Assembly: GCA_963942565.1 (NCBI GenBank)
Contig: OZ012686.1
Span: 60,234,904-60,298,903, forward strand
Length of the DNA stretch: 64,000 bases
Reading direction: 5' to 3'
Origin: Maea johnstoni
Taxonomy: Eukaryota > Annelida > Polychaeta > Spionida > Magelonidae
Shown: in pieces, positions 1 to 12,600 of the stretch
Position numbering within the stretch: the stretch's first letter is position 1
Layout of the letters: each line of letters begins with the position of its first letter
Program-made: the position numbers and the translations under genes
Notes under the pieces: model-generated
The model's database searches: none
What the model was told of the DNA's origin: nothing
What the model saw: only the letters and a program-made list of their open reading frames with translations

Positions 1-210
1 CCTTCATGTACGTCCACAGCTTCCTTGGTTCTAGTCTGTCCCCTTAGTCGGTACCTTAGACTGCCGAGAGCCTTCCCCACTGTCTCTATCTACACAAGGT
101 CCCTCCACTTACCTTTGAGAACTAGGGAGAGCTCTGGTCCTTCGTGTACGTCCACAGCTTCCTTGGTTCTAGTCTGTCCTCTGATTCGGTAGCGTAGACT
201 GCCCAGAGCC
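1..210. repeat. Exon-10-edge tandem repeat, 138-bp period, at least 1.5 copies
   Basis: Bases 1-72 are a diverged copy of 139-210, which is coding sequence of mtIF2 exon 10. The 66 bases between hold the exon end and donor site. The array enters the window from the left, so its copy number is unknown. Confidence 0.8.
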
Positions 211-344
211 AACTTTTTCTCCATGACTGCCCTGTGCTCCGTCTGTTGCTTCTCTATCTTCTCCTGGATCACCTTCAGGTCCTCGGCCGCCTTGTTCTCC
301 TTGGCCTGCTCCTTGCGCCAGTGGATCACCTCCTTCACGCGGTG
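113..344 (-). CDS. MTIF2: mtIF2 exon 10: charged helix, start of domain III
   Basis: Begins [19 protein letters not shown], continues with a highly charged helical stretch, and ends ELSLVLK plus the first base of a Gly codon, matching VLSVIIKGD in human mtIF2. Acceptor TTTCAG at 345-350, donor GTAAGT at 107-112. Part of the exon is repeated at 1-72. Confidence 0.92.
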
Positions 345-3300
345 CTGAAATATATCAATCACATACAGACTCAACTTCTAAAGAGACCAATGACTCAAAC
401 ATAGTATAAAAATTCTTCTTCATCCCTTAACAGTCCTCAGTCCTGGACACAGTCACTGTCCTCAATCCTGGACACAGCCACTGTCCTCAATCCTGGACAC
501 AGCCACTGTCCTTCATCCTGGACAAGCCACTGTCCTAAATCCTAGACACAGTTACTGTCCTCCATCCTGGACATAATCACTGCCCTCAATCCTAGGTGGG
601 GAGAGATATGGATTGTAGTGGCTCTGTAGTGGAACATACGGGTGTCATTCACACTTGACCAGGCATTAAATCTGCATCTTGTTCAATGTGAATCTCATGT
701 CAATAAATGCCTAGTAGCAATAGCTTTATTGTAGACAAAATCTTAACTTGTTAAGGAGAGATTTGGAGTTTAGCAGTTACCCAGGTGAGCACAGCTGGAA
801 TAGACTCAACCCATGATTAACTTCTTATGTACAGTCACCACAATACAATAGTCATGGATAAGATCCTCTAGTTTCCATTGATGAAAATGGGTTATTAGCA
901 ATATTCCTCTGATTCCAGCTCCAGGAATGTCTCCCCAGCAGTGAGCAGTTCTTTCCAGCCTATCACCTCGACTAGAGTATTGGGATCGGCCACTAGAGGG
1001 AGCCACCTACCTCTGATCCCAGCTCCAGGAATGTCTCGCCAGCAGAGGGCAGGTCTTTCCAGCCTATCACCTCGACTAGAGTATTGGGATCGGCCACTAG
1101 AGGGAGCCACCTACCTCTGATTCCAGCTCCAGGAATGTCTCGCCAGCAGAGGGCAGTTCTATCCGGCCTATCACCTCAACTGGGGTACTGGGATCGGCCA
1201 CTAGAGGGAGCCACCTCTACCTCTGATTCCAGCTCCAGGAATGTCTTCCCAGCAGAGAGCAGTTCTTTTCAGCCTATCACCTTGACTGGGGTACTGGGAT
1301 CAGCCACTAGAGGGAGCCACCTACCTCTGATTCCAGCTCCAGGAATGTGTCGCCAGCAGAGGGCAGTTCTTTCCGGCCTATCACCTCGACTGGAGTACTG
1401 GGATCAGCCACTAGAGTGAGCCACCTAAGATCATAGCCACAAAACACAATAAGTCAAAATCTAGCCACTAGAGGGAGCCACCTACCTCTGATTCCAGCTC
1501 CAGGAATATCTCGCCAGTAGAGGGCAGTTCTTTTTAACCTTTCACCTTGACTCGGGTACCAGCTACAGGAATGCCTCTCCAGCCGAGGGCAGTTCTTTTC
1601 AGACTATCACCGCGACTAGAGTACTGGGATCCGCCACTAGAGGGAGCCACCTACCTCTGATTCCAGCTCTAGGAATGTCTCTCCAGCAGAGGGCAGTTCT
1701 TTCCAGCCTATCACCTCGACTGGGGTACTGGGATCGGCCACTAGAGGGAGCCACCTACCTCTGATCCCAGCTCCAGGAATGTCTCGCCAGCAGAGGGCAG
1801 TTCTTTTCAGCCTATCACCTCGACTAGACTACTGGGATCCGCCACTAGAGGGAGCCACCTACCTCTGATTCCAGCTCCAAGAATGTCTCGCCAGCAGAGG
1901 GCAGTTCTTTCCAGCCTATCACCTCCACTAGAGTACTGGGATCGGCCACTAGAGGGAGCCACCTTCCTCTGATTCCAGCTCTAGGAATGTCTCGCCAGCA
2001 GAGGGCAGTTCTTTCCAGCCTATCACCTCGACTAGACTACTGGGATCCGCCACTAGAGGGAGCCACCTACCTCTGATTCCAGCTCTAGGAATGTCTCGCC
2101 AGCAGAGGGCAGTTCTTTCCAGCCTATCACCTCGACCGGGGTACTGGGATCGGCCACTAGAGGGAGCCACCTACCTCTGATCCCAGCTCCAGGAATGTCT
2201 CGCCAGCAGAGGGCAGTTCTTTCCAGCCTATCACCTCCACGGGGGTACTGGGATCAGCCACTTGAGGGAGCCACCTACCTCTGATTCCAGCTCCAGGAAT
2301 GTCTCGCCAGCAGAGGGCAGTTCTTTCCAGCCTATCACCTCCACTAGAGTACTGGGATCGGCCACTAGAGGGAGCCACCTACCTCTGATTCCAGCTCCAG
2401 GAATGTCTCTCCAGCAGAGGGCAGTTCTTTCCAGCCTATCACCTCGACCGGGGTACTGGGATCGGCCACTAGAGGGAGCCACCTACCTCTGATTCCAGCT
2501 CTAGGAATGTCTCGCCAGCAGAGGGCAGTTCTTTCCAGCCTATCACCTCCACTAGAGTACTGGGATCGGCCACTAGAGGGAGCCACCTACCTCTGATTCC
2601 AGCTCTAGGAATGTCTCGCCAGCAGAGGGCAGTTCTTTCCAGCCTATCACCTCCACGGGGGTACTGGGATCAGCCACTTGAGGGAGCCACCTACCTCTGA
2701 TTCCAGCTCCAGGAATGTCTCGCCAGCCGAGGGCAGTTCTTTCCAGCCTATCACCTCCACTAGAGTACTGGGATCGGCCACTAGAGGGAGCCACCTACCT
2801 CTGATTCCAGCTCCAGGAATGTCTCGCCAGCAGAGGGCAGTTCCTTCCAGCCTATCACCTCGACCGGGGTACTGGGATCGGACACTAGAGGGAGCCACCT
2901 ACCTCTGATTCCAGCTCCAAGAATGTCTCGCCAGCAGAGGGCAGTTCTTTCCAGCCTATCACCTCGACTGGGGTACTGGGATCGGCCACTAGAGGGAGCC
3001 ACCTACCTCTGATTCCAGCTCCAGGAATGTCTCTCCAGCAGTGGGCAGTTCTTTCCAGCCTATCACCTCGACCGGGGTACTGGGATCGGACACTAGAGGG
3101 AGCCACCTACCTCTGATTCCAGCTCCAAGAATGTCTCGCCAGCAGAGGGCAGTTCTTTCCAGCCTATCACCTCGACTGGGGTACTGGGATCGGCCACTAG
3201 AGGGAGCCACCTACCTCTGATTCCAGCTCCAGGAATGTCTCGCCAGCAGAGGGCAGTTCTTTCCAGCCTATCACCTCGACCGGGGTACTGGGATCGGCCC

Positions 3301-6300
3301 TCTGGACGGGCTTTCCTGTGTCTTGGAACATCCCGCGTACACGTCCCCACGCCTCCCCAGCCACCACGTGGGCCCCTTTCTTCAGCGTCCCTCGCTGGAT
3401 GAGCACCGTGGACAGCTTGCTGAAATCAGCAGAGGACAAACAACTTCAGAGGTGGGGTACTGGAATAATTGGAAAAATAATTTCAGCAGAAAGGATATTT
3501 TAACTATAGAACACTACATAGATATTCACATGGGTTTTAGAGAAACAATTGAATGAGAAGTAGTCGTAGTTCCGTATGCTAGATGCCATCTTTATATAGT
3601 CTCTTGCTGGCTCCATTCTTGATTATGAAGGTCTTGAGACCAAAAGGCTTTATCTTTATCTATATCTTTCAATACTTACCCTCTTTCAGGGTCTGTGCGT
3701 GACTCTATGACGGTACCCTCCACTAGACCAGCAGGGTCTGCCTTGAGTAATATCTTTCAATACTTACCCTCTTCCAGGGTCTGTGCGTGACTCTATGACG
3801 GTACCCTCCACTAGACCAGCAGGGTCTGCCTTGAGTAATATCTTTCAATACTTACCCTCTTCCAGGGTCTGTGCGTGACTCTATGACAGTACCCTCCACT
3901 AGACAGCAGGGTCTGCCTTGAGTAATATCTTTCAATACTTACCCTCTTCCACGGTCTGTGCGTGACTCTATGACAGTACCCTCCACTAGACAGCAGGGTC
4001 TGCCTTGAGTAATATCTATAGATACTTACCCTCTTCCAGGGTCTGTGCGTGACTCTATGACGGTACCCTCCACTAGACCAGCGGGGTCTGCCTTGAGTTC
4101 CATGACCTCCGCCAGAGCCAGTATAGATTCATGCAGGACGTCAAGGTTTGTGCCCTTGAGGGCAGAGACGGGAATCACCTGGACATCTCCACCAACCTCT
4201 TCTAGTACAACACCTTGACTCAGCAAGTCCTTCTTACACTGCTCCTAAACAACACAGAGAGGGGGACGGTCAAGCCTACATGGCACAATTATAAACCACG
4301 GGAATCACCTGGACATCTCCTCCAACCTCTTCTAGTACAACACCTTGGCTCAGCAAGTCCTTCTTACACTGATCCTAAAACACAGAGAGGGGGACGGTCA
4401 AGCCTACATGGCACAATTATAAACCACAGGAATCACCTGGACATCTCCACCAACCTCTTCTAGTACAACACCTTGACTCAGCAAGTCCTTCTTACACTGC
4501 TCCTAAACAACACAGAGAGGGGGACGGTCAAGCCTACATGGCACAATTATAAACCACGGGAATCACCTGGATATCTCCTCCAACCTCTTCTAGTACAACA
4601 CCTTGGCTCAGCAAGTCCTTCTTACACTGATCCTAAAACACAGAGAGGGGGACGGTCAAGCCTACATGGCACAATTATAAACCACAGGAATCACCTGGAC
4701 ATCTCCTCCAACCTCTTCTAGTACAACACCTTGACTCAGCAAGTCCTTCTTACACTGCTCCTAAAACACAGAGAGGGGGAACGGTCAAGCCTACATGGCA
4801 CAATCATAAACCACAGGAATCACCTGGACATCTCCTCCAACCTCTTCTAGTACAACACCTTGACTCAGCAAGTCCTTCTTACACTGATCCTAAAACACAG
4901 AGAGGGGGAACGGTCAAGCCTACATGGCACAATTATAAACCACAGGAATCACCTGGACATCTCCTCCAACCTCTTCTAGTACAACACCTTGACTCAGCAA
5001 GTCCTTCTTACACTGATCCTAAAACACAGAGAGGGGAACGGTCAAGCCTACATGGCACAATCATAAACCACCTCCAGTACTTCTAGATACCCATATGTAG
5101 CTACAGCTACAAAGTCAGCAGTAAAAACAATTATAAACCAGGTACTGCATAGATACCCATATGTAGCTACAGCTACAAAGTCAGCAGTAAAAACAATTAT
5201 AGACCAGCTATAGCACTAATAGATACCCATATGTAGCTGTTTATGCCTGTATAACTCCCTAATAAGCGTTGTTCGGATCTACAAGAACTTTGATATAAAT
5301 TGTGTGAATTGGAAAATATTTACAGTTAGTTTCTTATTATCATTTCTCCTTGAAATAATTTGGTAAAAATGCTTTCGTTACAGAAATATCACCAAACTAG
5401 TCTAGCCATTGTTTGGGCACTTAAAGCATGAACTCCTCCTCCTCTCCCCTATATTTGCATCTATATACATGTATGATTATGCACATACATTGCACCAACC
5501 ACAACCAATGTTGCACAGGTAAGAAGGGCTCAAGATAATATGCTACTTGCTACTTGTGCACGAGTGCACATTCAGAATGTAGGATATGAATAAAAAAGAA
5601 GTCATTTAAAATTGGCTCAGATTTCAAGAAAAATAATCACATACATTTTACATACTAATGAGATTGATACACCATTGCGTCAGTTGTGACCAAAGAAACT
5701 TTTAAGCACACTAGCAAACATATTTTGAGGGACAGGAGGTAACATCCAGAAGGACCAATGGATACAGGAACTCACTTCCCTACAAATCAGGCAGACTGTG
5801 AAGTTCTTGTTGAGCCGAAATAGTGATGAATTTTATCTTTAAATAAAAGACTCCTTTCTCAAAAATATAATGTGACTTATATTGCAAAAGACAAAAATCA
5901 TAAATTGCATCTAATACTTTAAAACACTGTAAAATGTGCATGTACTTACAATATCTGCTTCTGCCTTGTCAATCTTATTTATTGCTACAATCACTGGCAC
6001 TGAAATTATCAAAATAGAAGCTATTTTTAACCATTGTCTATGTGGAATAAATATTACTAAGAAACTTCATGTAATTTAAATTACACAGACAGTCTGAAAG
6101 AAGGTATGTGTGTGTGTGTGTTTGTGGGCTATCAATATTTTTTCAATTTTGCTGTTTTAATTTTATCCGTTCCATACAATATAAGTTGAATTATTCTACA
6201 GAAAAATTTGAATATGTCCACTAATGTGAGATTATAATAGAAATAATATATTTATGAATATATACAATACATAGTTGAAATAAAGCAACCAATCTGGTCA

Positions 6301-9300
6301 TGAAAACCACCACCATTCTTGCTACCTTTACCTGCCCCCGTTTCTGTACTCCGGCATCCCTGGCATGATGTATAGATTCTATTGTTTGTTTGTATCGTTT
6401 GCTTTCTTTACCTGCCCTCGTTTCTCTACTTACCTCCGGCATCCCTGGCGTGATGTATAGATTCTATTGTTTGTTTGTATCGTTTGCTTTCTTTACCTGC
6501 CCTCGTTTCTCTACTTACCTCCGGCATCCCTGGCGTGATGTATAGATTCTACGGTTTGTTTGTATCGTTTGCTTTCTTTACCTGCCCTCGTTTCTCTACT
6601 TGCCTCCGGCATACCTGGCGTGATGTATAGATTCTATTGTTTGTTTGTATCGTTTGCTTTCTTTACCTGCCCTTGTTTCTCTACTTACCTCCGGCATCCC
6701 TGGCGTGATGTATAGATTCTACGGTTTGTTTGTATCGTTTGCTTTCTTTACCTGCCCTCGTTTCTCTACTTGCCTCCGGCATACCTGGCGTGATGTATAG
6801 ATTCTATTGTTTGTTTGTATCGTTTGCTTTCTTTACCTGCCCTCGTTTCTCTACTTACCTCCGGCATCCCTGGCGTGATGTATAGATTCTACGGTTTGTT
6901 TGTATCGTTTGCTTTCTTTACCTGCAGTCGTTTCTCTATTTACCTCCGGCATCCCTGGCGTGATGTATAGATTCTATTGTTTGTTTGTATCGTTTGCTTT
7001 CTTTACCTGCCCTCGTTTCTCTACTTACCTCCGGCATCCCTGGCGTGATGTATGGATTCAATGGTTTGTTTGTATCGTTTGCTTTCTTTACCTGCCCTCG
7101 TTTCTCTACTTGCCTCCGGCATACCTGGCGTGATGTATAGATTCTATTGTTTGTTTGTATCGTTTGCTTTCTTTACCTGCCCTCGTTTCTCTACTTACCT
7201 CCGGCATCCCTGGCGTGATGTATGGATTCAATGGTTTGTTTGTATCGTTTGCTTTCTTTACCTGCCCTCGTTTCTCTACTTGCCTCCGGCATACCTGGCG
7301 TGATGTATAGATTCTATTGTTTGTTTGTATCGTTTGCTTTCTTTACCTGCCCTCGTTTCTCTACTTACCTCCGGCATCCCTGGCGTGATGTATAGATTCT
7401 ATTGTTTGTTTGTATCGTTTGCTTTCTTTACCTGCCCTCGTTTCTCTATTTACCTACGGCATCCCTGGCGTGATGTATAGATTCTACGGTTTGTTTGTAT
7501 CGTTTGCTTTCTTTACCTGCCCTCGTTTCTCTACTTACCTCCGGCATCCCTGGCGTGATGTATAGATTCTACGGTTTGTTTCATGACGCTGTCGTCTGCA
7601 GCCACCACCAGCACTATGATGTCCGTCACATGAGCGCCGCGAGCTCGCATGGCTGAGAAGGCAGCGTGGCCGGGGGTATCCAGGAATGTAATGGAATCTC
7701 CAGACTCAAACTTCACTGGAATTAGAAACGCAATTACCATTTATAATGACCTGATAGGACACGTAGCACTAGGAAACCTACTACTGAAACTGCACTGGAA
7801 TTAGAAACACAGTGTTACAATTACCAGTTAAAATGACCTGATAGGACTCATAGCACTAGGAAACCTACCACTCAAGCTTCACTGGAATTAGAAACGCAAT
7901 TACCAGTTATAATGACCTGATATGACACGTAGCACTAGGAAACCTACTACTGAAACTTCACTGGAATTAGAAACGCAATTACCATTTATAATGACCTGAT
8001 AGTACACGTAGCACTAGGAAACCTACTACTCAAACTTCACTGGAATTAGAAACGCAATTACCATTTATAATGACCTGATAGGACACGTAGCACTAGGAAA
8101 CCTACTACTGAAACTGCACTGTAATTAGAAACACAGTGTTACAATTACCAGTTACAATGACCTGATGGGACTCATAGCACTAGGAAACCTACTACTCAAA
8201 CTTCACTGGAATTAGAAACGCAATTACCAGTTATAATAGCCTGATAGGACTTGTAGCACTAGGAAACCTACTACTGAAACTTCACTGGAATTAGAAACAC
8301 AGTGTTACAATTATCAGTTACAATGACCTGATAGGACGTGTAGCACTAGGAAACCTACCACTCAAACTTCACTGGAATTAGAAACACAGTGTTACAATTA
8401 CCAGTTACAATGACCTGATAGGACTTGTAGCACTAGGAAACCTACTTCTCAAACTTCACTGGAATTAGAAACACAGTCTCACAGTTGTTCACCTCTATTA
8501 TCGGATGTTGCATGACTTCATAAAACAATAGAGTTGAACTTGGTCACCTCTATCAGCAGAAAAATTACAAGTTTTTGGAATCACAAGATTTTAAGTTTTA
8601 CTTTATAAGAAACACCCCTTATTCAATATCTTTGTATGTTACACTTTTTCTGGACTTCAAGTGTCCATTAAATGAGAAGACAGATTCATCACTATTAGAA
8701 CATGTTATGTACCCTTAAACTTACCTACAGTTTTTAGTCTTTCATCAACAAACTTCATTTTGTGGAACTTGGGGAGATAAATCAAACTCAAATTATCGTA
8801 ATCCAGATTTTAACAGATTTTAAAAGATTCCTTTAAGTATTATAGCGATTTTAAGAAAACACTATTGATTACAAATTATGAACCCGTTTTACCTGCAAAA
8901 GCACCTATGTGTTGTGTTATTCCCCCAAACTCTGAGGCCACCACATTAGTGTGTCTGAGGGCATCCAGTAAAGTAGTCTTCCCGTGGTCAACATGACCCA
9001 TGATCGTCACCACTGGGGGGCGCTTCACCAGGTCAGCGGGCTCAGCGGCAGCTCTGGAAACATATCCAATGATAAGGAATGAATATTGGCTCTAACGAAA
9101 ACATGACCCATGATCATCACCACTGGGGGGTGCTTCACCAGGTCAGCGGGCTCAGCGGCAGCTCTGGAAACATATCCAATGATAAGGAATGAATATTGGC
9201 TCTAACGAAAACATGACCCATGATCATCACCACTGGGGGGTGCTTCACCAGGTCAGCGGGCTCAGCGGCAGCTCTGGAAACATATCCAATGATAAGGAAT

Positions 9301-12300
9301 GAATATTGGCTCTAACGAAAACATGACCCATGATCATCACCACTGGGGGGCGCTTCACTAGGTCAGCAGGGTCCTCCTTTCGACATACACACAATCTGGT
9401 ATCCACCCTTTCAATCAGAATTAGATTTTAAAATGAATGATACGCTTCTTATCTGCGGGGTATCTTACCTTTTGACAGCATCTTTGTTTTCTTTCACCAC
9501 ATCATGTTTTTTGCCTTGTATTAAAAATCTACAGCCAGATTTTTTCACCACCTCCTTAATGACAGTCAGACTGTCTATCACTGGAAGAACAAACAAAGAA
9601 AGTATCCTGAGACTGTCTCAAATGTATGCTCACATCAGGGTTAGATGGTTCTAGGACAATATCCCCCCGGACAATATCCCCCCTGGAGAAATTCCAATAA
9701 TATAAATAGCAACACAAGTAACTTTATTTAGATTATTAAAACAAAACATATTTTACTAGAGGGGGATATTATTCGGGGGGATTATGTCCAAGGGGGATAT
9801 TGTCCGGAAGGATATTGTCTGGGGGATATTGGCCGGGGGATATTGTCCAGGGATAAAGTCCGGGGATATTGTCCGGGGGATATTGTCCGGGGATATAGTC
9901 CGGGGATAGTGTCCGGGGGATATTGTCTGGGGATATTATCTGGGGGTATTGTCCTGATACCGGGGTAGACATGTTTGCTTTCTCACTTGGTCTCTGTTAC
10001 CTATCGTATATTCATAAGTATCATATATTCAGTTTATAAAGGGCTATCATATATTCATAAGTATCATATATTCAGTTTATAAAGGGGGACTACAACCATG
10101 ACCAGGTTAATCAGATGCCTAACAGTAGGCTTGCTGCAACCCACAGTATGACTCTGAATCCGCAACTTCAGGGTAAGCAGGTCAGACCGGTTGCATTGGT
10201 TATTGTAAATGGTCCAAGAAGTTAATGACCTGTTTATCATACTTACTCATTTTCATAGGTTATTTATTTGATGAAATATTTACATGATGAAATAGATGTT
10301 AAATATATTATAAAATAAAGAACTTACCAGAATCTTCCTCTTCATATTTGTCAGTGTTGTCTATGTACATCATAACTTCAAATATGTGATCTGAAAGATG
10401 CAAAAGATGAATATCATTTACATGGTCTCCAGATTTTCTACACTGAAGCCTATGTACATCATAGCTTGAAAACTTCTTCATGGTCTTATTAGAGACATTT
10501 TATTGCTAACATTTCAAAAAATGTATTTCTTCTTAATTGCCTTATGGAAAAAAGGGCTGAATTTCACAAAGCTTACCCAGGACTGGGACATCCTTATTCC
10601 AATCTGACAGGGTAAATATCACAACTCTAAAACACTGTTATAGAGTCTTCTGAACGATTACATGGCTTTATTCGCAGCTGAGTTAGATGTGCATATTCAA
10701 CTCTCAGTTGGTGTGATTAGACCTTATTACAAATGATGCACTTATCATACATACTAAGAGATACTATGAGGACATGATCCTATCAGTAAGAGATGTCATG
10801 CCCTGGCTAGGGAGATTTCTATAAATCCTACACTAGTAGTTTGGAATATTCTTTATTTTTACTTTTTACCATATAACAGGTCCCTCTCATGGTGGACTGT
10901 ACACTAGGGATAGGTACTGGCACTCGATACAATAAACAATACTAGCGATACAATGTCAAATGGGAAAATATTTTGCATCAAAAAGTGAAGTATCGTATTG
11001 TACTGTTTAAGATTTAAAATATACATAAAATTGACTTAACTGCTACCTGGACGTCTCCGCACGAAGGAAGTTTGTTGTATATAAGCGAAACTTACAAACC
11101 TGACAGTCTAATTTAAATGAATTAGATCTCTGGGAGGTAGGCAGTATCATTAAAAATATTGTCAAGGTGTCGTATCATATATAGAAAATATCGATATGCT
11201 GTTGTATCGTGAAAATTTTAAAAGGTCCCAATCTCTATTGTACACATACCCCTTTGTTGTCAAGGAACTGCATTAATGACCCTGATTGCAGTTTCTACCA
11301 CTATAGGGCAGAAATACCCATTGAAGAAATTTGATTCCCAATGGCCATTCCCAATGGGCATTTGGAATGATTTTATTACCATATTTGGCAAAGATTGCCA
11401 TATATGAAACATTGCACCACGTTCGTTGCTTAGCAACGTGACCTAGAAATGCCAGGCACATGCTCAGGCACGCTCATTATATTTGAAGCTTCCCCGATTA
11501 TTTACCGTTTATTTATCTATGGGACGTGGCAGAAATAGGTTCTTGAACTTGTGTGCTAGAGTATGATATTTCTTACACTCGGGGACAGAATTTTCATCTT
11601 GGAACGAGCCTCTGGCGAGTTCCAAGATGAAAATTCTGTCCCCTCGTGTAAGAAATATCATTCTCTAGAACACGCGTCCAAGAACCTCTATAACTGTGAC
11701 ATTAATGCCCATGAAAAATGAATATAGAAGGTTTCTAATACTATTTTACACATGCCTATTATCCAATGAGGGTAGAGATTTACATGAGAGGTATAATGTA
11801 TAGAATTGTCCTTACCTTCATCTCTGCCCAATGCGTTAGCTAGTTGTGCCACTGTCATGTTTTCATGGATGGCTATCACCTCACCCATAGACTTAGGGGG
11901 GAGCTTCTTTTTCTTAACCTACAAGGTAAACAATATACAATCAAAGACTCTTACAAACTAGTTCCACTGGTCAATTCGGGTGCTACCATCTTAAATACAC
12001 AAGCCCTACCCAATATTTGATTTGGGGGATTTACAATTAAGCTTTTTAGGGTTTTCTCTGGGCCCTGGGTATTTCAATGTTCTTTGTCTAGATTCCCATC
12101 AGATATAGACTTCATGTTCATCAAAAATGGTAATCATGAAGTTTTTATTCCATCTTATCAATATTATGCCAAAAAATAAGGGCCACTTGTCTAAAGGATG
12201 GGTGAATCAAAATGAGTAACATAAAGTAAAGAGAACTCTTTGGTACTATAATGTTCTTTATTTCATGCCAGCAAATACCATTTTTCAGTGTAAAATTCTT

Positions 12301-12528
12301 CCAAAATCAATTGCATTTTCTTTTTCTTCATTTGACTGAGCATTGCACTGCCAGACAATGCCGCCATGATATCTTAATCTAAAATTACCATTGTTGAGAG
12401 GTATCAAATATCAGATTCCAAGATTGACTTTAGAAAACAAAGGCTGACTTTAAGTACAGTTTTGTCTTCATCTTATGATAGTTATCTCCTCCTTCTTCTC
12501 ATTATTATTATCATTATCACTATCATTA

Positions 12529-12600
<72 letters not shown>

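Noticed and set aside
905-3350. Many overlapping frames on both strands across the 104-bp array
   Set aside because: All are read-through of the repeated exon 9 fragment or its antisense; 104 is not a multiple of three, so only the copy joined to exon 9 is real coding sequence.
6900-7303. + strand frames reading YRLLSLPA and similar
   Set aside because: Antisense of the 85-bp exon 6 array (255 bp is a multiple of three, which keeps frames open).
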